From: Pseudomonadota bacterium | GTDB lineage: Bacteria; Myxococcota_A; UBA796; GCA-2862545 | NCBI GenBank assembly: GCA_023954855.1 | Contig: JAGSGY010000027.1 | Location: forward strand, 1-60,919 | Reading direction: 5' to 3' | DNA: 60,919 bases | Shown here: positions 34,106-43,189 of the stretch, piece after piece | How the letters are laid out: each line of letters starts with the position of its first letter | Position numbering within the stretch: position 1 is the stretch's first letter | The notes under the pieces: model-generated | Seen by the model: the letters and a program-made list of their open reading frames with translations, nothing else | What the model was told of the DNA's origin: nothing | Database searches by the model: none | Program-made: the position numbers and the translations under genes

Positions 34106-36955
34106 GTGTCCCGATACTCACTTCTGCTCGCCCTCGCCCTGGTGGGCTGTCCCGAGAAGACCACCGTCGAAGCTGCCCCCGAGGCGGATGCGCTGAGCGC
34201 GCAGATGCCGCTCGATCCGGGCGTTCGCAGCGGCACCCTCGACAACGGCATGCGCTACTTCATCGAGACCAACAACCAGCCCGAGAGCCGGGCGGTGTTT
34301 CGCCTGGTCGTGGACGCCGGCAGCGTGCTCGAGGACGAAGACCAGCTCGGTCTCGCCCACTTCGTGGAGCACATGGCCTTCAACGGCACGACGCACTTCG
34401 AGGGCAACGAGCTGATCGGCTACCTCGAGTCGGTCGGCACGCGGTTCGGTGCGCATCTCAACGCCCACACCTCGTTCGACGAGACCGTCTACAAGCTGGT
34501 GGTCCCGACCGACGATACCGAAGTCTTCGACAAGGCCTTCATCATCATGGAGGACTGGGCCCACGGCATTCAGTTCAACGTGGACGAGGTCGAAAAAGAG
34601 CGCGGCGTCGTGCTCGAGGAGTGGCGTCGTGGCCTCGGTGCCGGTCGTCGCAGCTGGGAAGTCACCATGCCGGCGGCCTACCCCGGCTCACCCTATCCGG
34701 ACCGCCTGCCGATCGGAACCGAGGACTCCCTGAAGACCTTCGAGCCCGAGGCGCTCACCCGCTTCTACAACGACTGGTACCGTCCCGACCTGATGGCCCT
34801 CATCGTCGTCGGCGACATTGACCCCGACGCGGTCGAGCAGACCATCAAAGAGCGCTTCGGAGCCATCGAGGGACCCGCAGAGCCTCGTGAGCGCGTGCGT
34901 CCTGAGATTGCCGACGACGCCGCCGCGACCACGGTGATCTTCACCGACCCCGAGCAGACACGCACCAGCCTGTCGATTCAGACGGCACACGACTGGGTGC
35001 TCGGCAACACCTATGGCGACTACCGCCAAGGCTTCGTCGAGAGCCTCGCAACCGCTGCGCTCAACGAGCGCCTCGGCGACCTCGCGCAGGACCCGGCAGC
35101 GCCGTTCCAGGGTGCCGGCATCGGCCGCTCCCGCCTCTCCCCCACCGAGGGCGCGTGGGTCTTCAGCGCCTCTCCGTTCGAGGGCAAGCTCGTCGACACC
35201 TATGCGGTGATGCTCACCGAGCTCGAGCGCCTCAAGCAGCACGGAATCACCGACGGAGAGCTCGAGCGTGGCCGGGCCCGCAGCCTTCGCAGTATGCAGA
35301 CCTACTTCGAGGAGCGTGAGACCACTGCCTCGCGTACGCACGCTGAAGAGATCATTCGCCACTACACCACGGGCGAGTCGATGCCCGGCATCGAGGCCGA
35401 GTGGGAGATGGCACAGCGCTTCTTGCCGACCATCACCAAAGAAGAGGTCAACGCGTTCGCCAAGACCCTCCTTCCCGAAGCGAACCGCGCTCTGACCGTG
35501 CGCATGCCCGAGAAAGAGGGCCTCGCGGTACCCACAGAGCAGGACTTCGCCGGTGTCGTCGCCACAGTCGCGGCGTCGGAGATCACCGCCCCCACCGACG
35601 CCAGCAACGACGCCCCACTGGTCGCCGAGGCTCCGGAGCCCGGAACCATCACCGACGAGCGCGTCGAAGAAGAGCTCGGCTTCACCGTCTGGACCTTGTC
35701 CAACGGCGCCGAGGTCTGGTTCAAGCCGACCGACTTCGAGGCCGAAGAAGTCCTGTTCGCAGGCCGCTCTGTCGGCGGAAACAACCATCTCGACTCCGAG
35801 GCGTACAAGGCTGCCGCAGCCGCCTCGTCACTGCGCGCGGGCTCCGGACTTGGCGACCTCGATGCTCGCGAGCTTGGAAAGCGTCTCGCAGGACACCAGG
35901 CTTCCGCGTCGACGTGGATTAGCGGTACCGAGGAAGGCGTGCGTGGCTCGGCCCACCCCGATGACCTTGAGCTCATGTTCCAGCAGACATGGCTGGCCTT
36001 CACTGCCCCCCGCTTCGCGGCCGATGTGCTCGAGCGCGACCAGAAGCGGCGCATCGATCAGGTGCGCAACCGCGACATGAACCCGAGCACGGCATTCTGG
36101 GACGCGTGGACCAAGCTCGAGTGGCAGGACTTCGACCGCTTCCGTCCATGGACCGAAGAGACCGTCGGCAAGATGAGCTTGGAGGCCTCCCAGTCGCTGT
36201 ACGAAGACCGCTTCGCCGATGCCTCGGACTTCCGGTTCACGCTGGTCGGCAGCACCGACGCCGAGACGCTGAAGCCGCTGGTCGAGCGCTGGCTTGCCAC
36301 ACTGCCCGTGGTCGACCGCGAGACCCCAGACGCGCGCACCGATCTCGGCAACCGGCGTCCGAGCGGCGTCCACGACGAGACCGTTCGCTCGGGCACCGAC
36401 CCGAAGGCACGCGTGCGCATGCTCTTCCACGGTCCCTTCGAGTCGAGCTTCCTCACCCGCAACCGCCTGCAAGCCTTCAACGCCGTGCTCTCGGTGCGCC
36501 TGCGCGAGGTGCTTCGCGAGGACAAGGGCGGCGTGTACGGCGTAAACGCGAGCGCAAGCTCCAGCCCCTGGCCCGAGGGCGAGTACACCGTCACCATCGA
36601 CTTCGTCTGCGACCCGGAGCGCGTGCCCGAGCTCGAAGAGGCCACCACCACCGTGCTCAAGGCCCTCGCCGAGGAGACTGTGGAAGCACACTACGTCGAA
36701 GACCACGTCGCAAAGTCACGACGAAGCCGCGAGGAAGCCGAGAAGACCAACGGTTTCTGGCTCGGCATCGCCGACGGGACCGCCGCAACCACGGCGCTCA
36801 CCGGCGAAGAGCTGGTCGTCGTGCTCGACTATGATGACCGTCTGTCGCAGCTCACTCCAGAGATCGTGCAGCAGACAGCCGCTGAGGTCCTGAACTTCGA
36901 GCAGCGAATCATCATGCGTCACCTTCCTGTCGAGGAGGCTCCGGAGACCCCATGA
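34106..36955 (+). CDS. M16-family zinc metallopeptidase lipoprotein (two-domain)
   Basis: 949 residues. The GTG at 34106 is chosen because GGAGG lies 5 nt upstream and a lipobox LALVGC (Cys15) follows. Residues 34-490 form the active half: inverted zinc motif HFVEH (H85, E88, H89) and the distal Glu in VEKERGVVLEEW. The second half (about 520-940) is the inactive M16 partner domain with the R/Y region (DKGGVYGVNASAS). This is the pitrilysin/insulysin-like architecture, here anchored in the periplasm or outer membrane, degrading peptides. Overlaps the M19 dipeptidase gene by ATGA. Confidence 0.93.
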   Translation: MSRYSLLLALALVGCPEKTTVEAAPEADALSAQMPLDPGVRSGTLDNGMRYFIETNNQPESRAVFRLVVDAGSVLEDEDQLGLAHFVEHMAFNGTTHFEGNELIGYLESVGTRFGAHLNAHTSFDETVYKLVVPTDDTEVFDKAFIIMEDWAHGIQFNVDEVEKERGVVLEEWRRGLGAGRRSWEVTMPAAYPGSPYPDRLPIGTEDSLKTFEPEALTRFYNDWYRPDLMALIVVGDIDPDAVEQTIKERFGAIEGPAEPRERVRPEIADDAAATTVIFTDPEQTRTSLSIQTAHDWVLGNTYGDYRQGFVESLATAALNERLGDLAQDPAAPFQGAGIGRSRLSPTEGAWVFSASPFEGKLVDTYAVMLTELERLKQHGITDGELERGRARSLRSMQTYFEERETTASRTHAEEIIRHYTTGESMPGIEAEWEMAQRFLPTITKEEVNAFAKTLLPEANRALTVRMPEKEGLAVPTEQDFAGVVATVAASEITAPTDASNDAPLVAEAPEPGTITDERVEEELGFTVWTLSNGAEVWFKPTDFEAEEVLFAGRSVGGNNHLDSEAYKAAAAASSLRAGSGLGDLDARELGKRLAGHQASASTWISGTEEGVRGSAHPDDLELMFQQTWLAFTAPRFAADVLERDQKRRIDQVRNRDMNPSTAFWDAWTKLEWQDFDRFRPWTEETVGKMSLEASQSLYEDRFADASDFRFTLVGSTDAETLKPLVERWLATLPVVDRETPDARTDLGNRRPSGVHDETVRSGTDPKARVRMLFHGPFESSFLTRNRLQAFNAVLSVRLREVLREDKGGVYGVNASASSSPWPEGEYTVTIDFVCDPERVPELEEATTTVLKALAEETVEAHYVEDHVAKSRRSREEAEKTNGFWLGIADGTAATTALTGEELVVVLDYDDRLSQLTPEIVQQTAAEVLNFEQRIIMRHLPVEEAPETP

Positions 36956-38130
36956 AGCGAAAGCTCGCACTCGCCGCCGCCGTAACGACCCTCGGCATCG
37001 CGACTGTCGCCGTGGCGGTGCCCCGCGTGGCTCCCGCCAAGGTCGAGGCGGGTCTGAATCGCGTGCTCACCCCCGGCCCGTGGAAGGCCTCGGACGCGGC
37101 TCAGCAGCTTCATGACGAGGCACTTGTGGTCGACCTCCATGCGGATTCGCTGTTGTGGGGGCGCGATCTTGGGGTCCGCGCCGAGCAGGGTCAGGTGGAC
37201 TTCCCGCGCCTGCGCGAGGGCGGGGTCGCGCTTCAGGCGCTGACGCTCGTCACCCGCGCTCCGAAGGGCCAGAACATCCATGCGACGGACCCCGGCGGGG
37301 TCGACAATGCCCAGCTGCTCATGGTGGCGACGGGCCGAGCCCCCGCAACCTGGACCTCGCCAAAGGCTCGGGCCCTGGCCCAAGCCGCGGAAGCGCACGC
37401 CTACGCCGAGAGCGATGGCAAGGTCCGCATCATCCGCACCAAGCGCGACCTCAAGGGCATGGTCATCGCACACCAGCGCGACAAGGACGTGCTCGGCGTG
37501 TGGATCGGTATCGAGGGCGCCCATGCCCTCGACGGTGAGCTCGCGGCGGTCGACGAGCTCTTCGAGGCGGGCATTCGCATGATGGCGCCCACCCACTTCT
37601 TCGACAACGCCGTAGGCGGCTCGGCCCACGGGCTCGAGAAGGGCGGACTGACCGAGCTCGGCCGCAGCGTGATCGCTCGCCAAGAAGAGCTGGGCATCGC
37701 CGTCGATCTTGCGCACGCCAGCGCACAGACCCAGAAGGACATCCTCGCGATGGCGACCAAGCCGGTGGTCGTGAGCCACACCGGCGTTCGCGGAACCTGC
37801 GACACCGACCGGAACCTGAGCGACGCACAGGTGCGCGCCATCGCCGCATCTGGCGGGGTGATCGGCATTGGCTTCTGGGAGACCGCGACCTGCGGCACAG
37901 ACGCGGCCGCCATCGCGCGGGCCATGCGCTACGTGCGCGACCTCGTCGGCATCGAGCACGTCGCCCTCGGGAGTGACTTCGACGGCGCTGTGGCTACCCC
38001 CTTCGACGCGAGCGGCATGCCGCTGGTCACCGAGGCGCTGATCGCCCAGGGATTCACCCCCGACCAGCTCACCCTCGCCCTTGGTGGAAACACCTTGCGA
38101 GTCCTCGACCAGACCCTTCCCGAGCACTAG
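36952..38130 (+). CDS. Membrane dipeptidase (peptidase M19, renal dipeptidase family)
   Basis: 392 residues with an N-terminal export signal (MKRKLALAAAVTTLGIATVA). Zinc-site and active-site segments of M19 are present: VVDLHADSL (first His/Asp), GIEGAHAL (bridging Glu), APTHFFDNAVGGSAHG, VVVSHTGVRG, and LGSDFDGAV. It hydrolyses dipeptides, including D-containing ones. Coupled by ATGA to the M16 peptidase, so the pair probably breaks down peptides in sequence in the periplasm. Confidence 0.93.
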   Translation: MKRKLALAAAVTTLGIATVAVAVPRVAPAKVEAGLNRVLTPGPWKASDAAQQLHDEALVVDLHADSLLWGRDLGVRAEQGQVDFPRLREGGVALQALTLVTRAPKGQNIHATDPGGVDNAQLLMVATGRAPATWTSPKARALAQAAEAHAYAESDGKVRIIRTKRDLKGMVIAHQRDKDVLGVWIGIEGAHALDGELAAVDELFEAGIRMMAPTHFFDNAVGGSAHGLEKGGLTELGRSVIARQEELGIAVDLAHASAQTQKDILAMATKPVVVSHTGVRGTCDTDRNLSDAQVRAIAASGGVIGIGFWETATCGTDAAAIARAMRYVRDLVGIEHVALGSDFDGAVATPFDASGMPLVTEALIAQGFTPDQLTLALGGNTLRVLDQTLPEH

Positions 38131-38175
38131 CTCCGCCGGTTGCTTGTGGTGTTACAGGCGCCGTTCGGAGGACAG

Positions 38176-38994
38176 ATGAAGCTCGACCACGCGATTGGCC
38201 TCGGTGTCGCAGGCAACATGACCGGCCACCTCGAACAGGCTGGCGAGGCCTCGGACTTCGTCGCGGTCGAGACCAAGGAAGCGAAGGCGCCCAAGGGCAT
38301 GTTCCCCTTCTACGTGCCCGGGCACACCGGTCAGCTCGGGGCATTTCCGCTCTCGTCCGATGCACTACGGCTGCCCGACTTCGAGGCGAATGTGCAGATC
38401 GAGCCCGAGGTGGCGCTACTCCTCGACCTCGAGTGGAAGGACGGACAAGTGGCCGGCGTGCATCCACGCGCGTTTGCCGCCTACAACGACGCCTCGATTC
38501 GCCGTCCGGCTGCGAAGATCAGCGAAAAGAAGAACTGGGGCTCCGCCACCAAGGGCGTCTCCGCAGCCTGGATTCCCGTCGATGGGCTGCAGCCCGGCGG
38601 CGTCATGGACAGCTACCGGCTCAGCTGCTTCCTGCTCCGCGACGGCACGCTCCACGCCTATGGCGAAGACAGCGCAGTTGCAGGCTATTCCTACTTCCAC
38701 GGCACCCTGCTCGACTGGATTGCCGACCGGCTCAACCACCAACAAGACCACGGACCCCTCGAGCACCTGGCGGCGCATCTCGCGACGGCCGGAAGCCCAG
38801 CACAGGCGGTGATCTCGATTGGCGCTACGCGGTACACCACCGTGGGCGAGAGCACCTTTCTGAAGGCTGGCGACGTGTCGATCGTCGTGGTCTACGACGG
38901 AAACCGCTTCGACGACACGGCGATTCAAGCCCGACTCCTCGCCGGCGACGACCAGGCCGCGGGCCTGTCGGTCCTGCGTCAGAGGGTGCAGTGA
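38176..38994 (+). CDS. DUF5718-like protein
   Basis: 272 residues; GGAGG 5 nt before the ATG. The sequence GLGVAGNMTGHLEQAGEASD, GMFPFYVPGHTGQLGAFPLS, IEPEVALLLDLEW, AAYNDASIRRPAAKISEKK and NHQQDHGPLEHL match what I recall of the DUF5718 family, a bacterial family of unknown biochemistry. IEPEVAL and the overall plan are also reminiscent of fumarylacetoacetate-hydrolase-fold enzymes, which bind a metal through Glu/Asp, but this link is only inference. The stop overlaps the next start (GTGA). Confidence 0.75.
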   Translation: MKLDHAIGLGVAGNMTGHLEQAGEASDFVAVETKEAKAPKGMFPFYVPGHTGQLGAFPLSSDALRLPDFEANVQIEPEVALLLDLEWKDGQVAGVHPRAFAAYNDASIRRPAAKISEKKNWGSATKGVSAAWIPVDGLQPGGVMDSYRLSCFLLRDGTLHAYGEDSAVAGYSYFHGTLLDWIADRLNHQQDHGPLEHLAAHLATAGSPAQAVISIGATRYTTVGESTFLKAGDVSIVVVYDGNRFDDTAIQARLLAGDDQAAGLSVLRQRVQ

Positions 38995-39461
38995 GTCTCG
39001 GCCCCGAGTCTCTCCAGATTCACGAGAACTCGGGCCATCTCCGCGGCGTGCTGCAGTTCGAGCGCAACGAGCGGAAGATGCAGGCCTTCTTTGGTCTGGT
39101 CATCGCCTTTGGGGTCGCCTCAGTGGTGGCGATGAGGGCGTCGAGCGACGTCGCGCCCTACGCGTTCGGCCTCGCCTTTCTGCTTCTCTGCGCCTCGCTA
39201 CCCCTCGCCTTCAACGTCATGAATCTGCCGCGGGCGTTCGACCTCGACGCGAGTCTCGTCGTGCTGGGAAACGACGAGATCTTGCTGTCGCGCATCACCA
39301 GCATCGAGGTGCACGAGCAGCCGCGCCGCTGGATGCTCACCATTCGAGAGCGCAGCGGAGACGAGACCTCGTGGCCACTGGCCGCGCTCTACCACAGCCG
39401 CGAAGACGTCGAGTGGCTCGCGAACGCGATTCGAGAACGACGGCCCGCGCAGCTCGACTAG
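38991..39461 (+). CDS. Small membrane protein coupled to the DUF5718-like gene
   Basis: 156 residues from a GTG that overlaps the previous stop as GTGA. Two hydrophobic helices (about residues 31-50 and 56-75) are followed by a cytoplasmic-looking domain: AFDLDASLVVLGNDEILLSR, ITSIEVHEQPRRWMLTIRER and SREDVEWLANAIRER, the pattern of small bacterial PH-like domains (strand repeats then a C-terminal helix). Function unknown; co-translation points to a joint role with the DUF5718-like protein. Confidence 0.75.
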   Translation: MSLGPESLQIHENSGHLRGVLQFERNERKMQAFFGLVIAFGVASVVAMRASSDVAPYAFGLAFLLLCASLPLAFNVMNLPRAFDLDASLVVLGNDEILLSRITSIEVHEQPRRWMLTIRERSGDETSWPLAALYHSREDVEWLANAIRERRPAQLD

Positions 39462-39520
39462 AGCGCAGAGTTTTCCTGACGCGACCGCCCGCGCGTTAGA
39501 GGGCCGGCTTCGGAGTCACG

Positions 39521-39913
39521 ATGCGCCATCTCATGCTCGCCCTGTTCCTGACCACCGCCCCCGTAGTCATGCTCTCGGCCTGTGGTGAGCCCGCCGAGCA
39601 GATCCGCAGCCGCCAGGTGACGGTCGCCTGTGGCACCTGCATCTTCAAGCTTCCGAACGGCCGAGGTTGTTACTGGGCCGCCGAGATCGACGGCGAGTAC
39701 TACCCCGTCACCGGCGCGGTTCCGAAGGACCACGAGAACCACTCCCCGACGGGCATGTGCAACATGAAGCGCACCGCCATCATCGACGGAACGCTGGCCG
39801 GCAATACCTTCATCGCCACGCGCTTTGACCTCAAGGAAGCCGACGCCCCGTCCGACGCGCCGAAGTACACCGAAGAGGACCTCCACGACGGCAGCTGGAA
39901 GACCGGCAAATGA
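39521..39913 (+). CDS. DUF6370-like Cys-rich lipoprotein
   Basis: 130 residues. Signal peptide with lipobox VVMLSAC (Cys21). The mature domain has VACGTCIFKLPNGRGCYWA, YPVTGAVPKDHENH, GMCNMKRTAIIDG and FIATRFDL, which fits the DUF6370 family as I recall it: a small domain with four conserved Cys and a His that may bind metal or form disulfides. CGGAG lies 6 nt before the ATG. Coupled by ATGA to the small membrane protein that follows. Confidence 0.75.
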   Translation: MRHLMLALFLTTAPVVMLSACGEPAEQIRSRQVTVACGTCIFKLPNGRGCYWAAEIDGEYYPVTGAVPKDHENHSPTGMCNMKRTAIIDGTLAGNTFIATRFDLKEADAPSDAPKYTEEDLHDGSWKTGK

Positions 39914-40266
39914 GCGCCATGAACCCAGACACCGATAGCGAAGCCTCCGAGCACGACGCGCGCTGGCCACAGTGGATGCGCGACTGGGTGCTTCCATACA
40001 TGCGCGAGAGTGCGCTCTGGCCCGTCCTGTTCGCGATCGCCGGTCACTTCGTCATCGTCTACGCGTTGATGCTGGTGAGTGTGTGGCGCGATGGCTGGGA
40101 TGGAACCTGGGGCTGGGTGGCCTTCTCAGTTGCCAGCTCGTCAGCGCCGGCGATCTGGGAACTCAGCCTGTTCAAGCGCCCGGGCGCCATCAACTTGGTG
40201 GTCGCGCTCACCTGGATCTCGGCCCTGATCATCGCCTGGATTGGCATCGAGACCGGCTTTATCTAG
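39910..40266 (+). CDS. Small three-helix membrane protein
   Basis: 118 residues, ATGA-coupled to the DUF6370-like lipoprotein. The hydrophilic N-terminus (residues 1-38) precedes three hydrophobic segments: WPVLFAIAGHFVIVYALMLV, GWVAFSVASSSAPAIWEL and NLVVALTWISALIIAWIGI. It ends convergent with the kinase gene with an 8-nt overlap. No family recognised. Confidence 0.7.
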   Translation: MSAMNPDTDSEASEHDARWPQWMRDWVLPYMRESALWPVLFAIAGHFVIVYALMLVSVWRDGWDGTWGWVAFSVASSSAPAIWELSLFKRPGAINLVVALTWISALIIAWIGIETGFI

Positions 40267-42106
40267 AGCGGTGCCGTAGCCACGGGGCGAAGACCGCCAT
40301 CAGCACCAGGCCGACAGCGCCGAGCGAGAAGGTCGCAATCTCGAGCGACAACGCCGGGACGAGGACCGACCCAAGCACCAGGGCAAGCAAGAGCACGGTG
40401 ACGGCGAACAGGCGCAGGTTGAGCATCAGCGCAGCAAGCGCCGAGGCCAAGGCGAGCAGCAGGATGTCGAAGGTCATCGTGACCTCGAGCGGCACATCCA
40501 GGTAGTAGGCCATGGCCCGATGGATGAACACCATCCAACCCGTGAGGATGAGCGTCCAGACCAACCTCTTGTTCGCGATGGTCTTAAGCTTTCCGCGGCC
40601 AATCACCGCGAGGGACGACAGCATCAGCGCAGCCGCTGCAGAGGCGGCAAAGCCAATGCGGTGGTCCAGCGGCACCCAGCCCATCCGAATCGACACCACG
40701 GCGAGCCCGCCCGCCCCGAGTGCGGACCCCGTGTAGAAGCCAAGGTAGGCCATGCGCCAGCCCGCCGAGACCGACAGGTCCATTTGCTTGCCGAGCCGAG
40801 CCAGGGCTTCTTCCCGTCGAACGGCGGCGGCTACGCGGTCGACGAGGGCGCGGTCGGTCCCTCCCCACCGCACATAGAGATCGACGAGCACTGCGGCATC
40901 GTGAGCATGACCGGCAGCCAGGGTGACCGGAATGTGGCGAGCCAGGTGCGCCACCAGTCCCTGTCGCGCTGCCGTGTTCTCAGGCCATGCCTCGAGCGCC
41001 TGCACGAATGCGAACCGCGCCTGCTGGCCGAGTTCGCCGAGGGCGGGGTCCTCGTGCCGATCGCAGCGCGCGGCAAAGTCTGCAGCTTGAGTCTCGGCGG
41101 TGGCGGCGAGCTGACGCGACGACTGATGCGCCTCGTACTGGTCAAGCGCCTGCACGAACTCGGCGACGGAGGCGTAGCGTTCGCTGGGGTTGCGGGCGGT
41201 TGCGCGGTTGGCGATACGTCCCAGATCAGCTGGGATGGAGGCGTCGTACGCCGCCGGCTCCGAGGCGTGGGCCGCGGCCAAGAGCTCCTCGACATTGCCT
41301 CCGGCGTGACGCGGGCGCCCGGTCAGCACACGATGCAGCGTGGACCCGAGCAGGTACACGTCATTGAGGGGGGAGACCCCCTCACCGCGGACCATCTCGG
41401 GCGCCATGTACGCGGGCGTGCCCAGCGCCATGCCCTTCGACGCTTCGTCGATACGCGCCGCGATGCCCCAGTCGACGAGAACGACCTCGCCGAACTCGCC
41501 CACAAGTACATTCCCGGGCTTGATGTCCCGATGAACGACTCCCTGAGCGTGAGCGAACTGGACAGCCTTGCACACGTCACGAAGGATGGTGAGGTGGCGC
41601 TCGAGCGGGGTGGTCTCGGCTTCGCCCCGCGATCGCATCAACTCGTCCCAGCGGCGGCCCTCGACGCGCTTCATGACAAGCATCGGTGCGCCCTCTTCGT
41701 CGCAAGCCAGAGCGTGTACCGACACGATGTTCGGATGGCCCAGACGACCGAGCAAACGCGCTTCGCGGAGCAGGGCCTTGATGGTCATCGGCCGCACGTC
41801 GTGGAGACGCTTCACGGCCACATCGCGGTTGAGCGACGGCTGGTGTGCGCCGCGAACCTCACCCATGCCACCCCGTCCAAGGGTCTCGCGCAGAAGCAGA
41901 TCAGCCTGGGGACCCAGCGTCTTCAGCTCGGGAAGCCGGTCGAGCAGCGTCATGTCGAAGGCGCTCGGTTCGGGCAACGCCACATCATCGCCGCCCGGCA
42001 CGTAGTTGCTCGGCGTCAGGGTCGCATTGCCGCTGCACGTGGGATCGAGGCCGGTACGCACCAGCGTCTGCCACGCACCCGCGAATCCAGGCTCTTGCTT
42101 CTTCAC
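40259..42106 (-). CDS. Membrane-anchored serine/threonine protein kinase
   Basis: 615 residues from a GTG with GGAG 9 nt upstream. The kinase domain spans about residues 72-345: GRGGMGEV loop, K99 (VAVKRL), E115, HRDIKPGNVL (D194), and VDWGIAA, where DWG replaces DFG as in many planctomycete and myxobacterial kinases; GTPAYMAPE follows. A helical linker (350-460) leads to about six transmembrane helices at the C-terminus (470-610), unlike the single helix of PknB-type kinases. There is no extracellular sensor domain, so the membrane part may itself be the sensor. The ribosome binding site lies in a predicted hairpin. Confidence 0.93.
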   Translation of the reverse strand: MKKQEPGFAGAWQTLVRTGLDPTCSGNATLTPSNYVPGGDDVALPEPSAFDMTLLDRLPELKTLGPQADLLLRETLGRGGMGEVRGAHQPSLNRDVAVKRLHDVRPMTIKALLREARLLGRLGHPNIVSVHALACDEEGAPMLVMKRVEGRRWDELMRSRGEAETTPLERHLTILRDVCKAVQFAHAQGVVHRDIKPGNVLVGEFGEVVLVDWGIAARIDEASKGMALGTPAYMAPEMVRGEGVSPLNDVYLLGSTLHRVLTGRPRHAGGNVEELLAAAHASEPAAYDASIPADLGRIANRATARNPSERYASVAEFVQALDQYEAHQSSRQLAATAETQAADFAARCDRHEDPALGELGQQARFAFVQALEAWPENTAARQGLVAHLARHIPVTLAAGHAHDAAVLVDLYVRWGGTDRALVDRVAAAVRREEALARLGKQMDLSVSAGWRMAYLGFYTGSALGAGGLAVVSIRMGWVPLDHRIGFAASAAAALMLSSLAVIGRGKLKTIANKRLVWTLILTGWMVFIHRAMAYYLDVPLEVTMTFDILLLALASALAALMLNLRLFAVTVLLLALVLGSVLVPALSLEIATFSLGAVGLVLMAVFAPWLRHRSR

Positions 42107-42111
42107 GCGAG

Positions 42112-42129
42112 ATGCTCCGGCCAGAGCAT
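42112..42129 (-). promoter_or_regulatory. Hairpin covering the kinase ribosome binding site
   Basis: On the minus strand ATGCTC-TGGCCG-GAGCAT forms a perfect 6-bp stem whose right arm contains the GGAG that serves the kinase GTG start 5 nt further on. Folding would hide the ribosome binding site, which suggests translational control. Confidence 0.35.
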
Positions 42130-42186
42130 AGCCGACGCGCCGCAGATGACAGTGCGGCAAGCCGTGGGGACCCCGATTCTGACCGC

Positions 42187-42202
42187 CTCAGCGACCGCTG
42201 AG
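42187..42202. promoter_or_regulatory. Inverted repeat between divergent genes
   Basis: CTCAGCG-AC-CGCTGAG is a perfect 7-bp inverted repeat with a 2-nt centre, in the 141-nt region between the kinase and the gene at 42248. It could be an operator for either gene. Confidence 0.35.
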
Positions 42203-42247
42203 TTGCGGTGTGGCGACCCCCCGAGGCATCCCATCCGTGGAGGTTCT

Positions 42248-43180
42248 ATGGCCAGCATCATTCAACGCGTCGAAGCCCTGCCCACCAGTGGGCTGACGAT
42301 CACCGCACTCGAGACTCTCGACTCGGTCATTCCCGGCGAATGGAGCAACGTCACAAGCTTCACGGCCCTCGTCGAAGAGGTCAGTGGAACCACCAAGCCC
42401 GCGGTGGTCAATGCCATGCGCGCACGTGCCATGAAGATCGAAGCTGAGCGAGGTGACCGCTATCGCCAGGCCGCCCAGATCTACGCCATGGTCGACCGTG
42501 TGGATCAGGCCGCAGCCGGAGTCGCTGTTGCCGGAAAGGTCGGCGAGCTGTTTGGCTCCTTGGGCTTTCTGAAGAAGTTCACGCCGAAGCCCGACACCAC
42601 CCAAGGCGTGGATGCCGGCTTGAAGCTCGTGGCCGAACTGCTCGCCTTCGGAGCCATGAACGGCATGCCGAACACCAGCCAAGACGGCCTGCTTCGCTTC
42701 GCCGGAGCCCTGTCGGACTACGCGAAGTACGACCTGATGCGCATCTCGGCCTGGGTTGTGTTCGATGGCCTCGTTCCGCTCGGTCCCGACTTCCTCTCGA
42801 AGATTATCGGCACGATGCAAGGCGCGGCCAGCGACAACCTGATGGGCAACCAGGTGTTCAAGCAGATGGCGGACCGCCTGCCCGGCGGCTCGGTCGAAGA
42901 GAAACGCAACTTCATGGTGAAGGCCGTCGACACGACGGGCGACTGGATGGGTCGCTTCGTCAGCGAGAAGAACCTGACCCAAGAGGGTGCCCTCAAGCAG
43001 CTACAGGGTGTGCTCAACGTCGCGGGCGGCGGCATGGACTACGTCGCTGCTGCGCTGGATGCCTCGACCAACTACTACGCGCACACCGGCCTTCAGACCG
43101 TGGGCCGCACACTCGCAAGGCACGCCTTCGAAGAGCACCGCGCCCACGTCTGGCAGCAGTGGCTCGACAAACACCCGTAG
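42248..43180 (+). CDS. Hypothetical protein, helical
   Basis: 310 residues; GGAGG 5 nt before the ATG fixes the start. The long open frame upstream is the antisense of the kinase and is not coding. Helical, Ala/Gly/Met-rich sequence with VGELFGSLGFLKKFTPKP, GLKLVAELLAFGAMNGMP and FDGLVPLGPDFLSKIIGTMQ. Mildly amphipathic helices might associate with membranes, but no full transmembrane segment or signal peptide is seen. It is divergent from the kinase and could be a substrate or partner. No family recognised. Confidence 0.8.
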   Translation: MASIIQRVEALPTSGLTITALETLDSVIPGEWSNVTSFTALVEEVSGTTKPAVVNAMRARAMKIEAERGDRYRQAAQIYAMVDRVDQAAAGVAVAGKVGELFGSLGFLKKFTPKPDTTQGVDAGLKLVAELLAFGAMNGMPNTSQDGLLRFAGALSDYAKYDLMRISAWVVFDGLVPLGPDFLSKIIGTMQGAASDNLMGNQVFKQMADRLPGGSVEEKRNFMVKAVDTTGDWMGRFVSEKNLTQEGALKQLQGVLNVAGGGMDYVAAALDASTNYYAHTGLQTVGRTLARHAFEEHRAHVWQQWLDKHP

Positions 43181-43189
43181 GATGCGCGC

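Noticed and set aside
40520-42247. Very long open frame upstream of and in frame with the gene at 42248
   Set aside because: It is the antisense of the kinase gene; high-GC coding DNA keeps such frames open. The real start has GGAGG at 42248.
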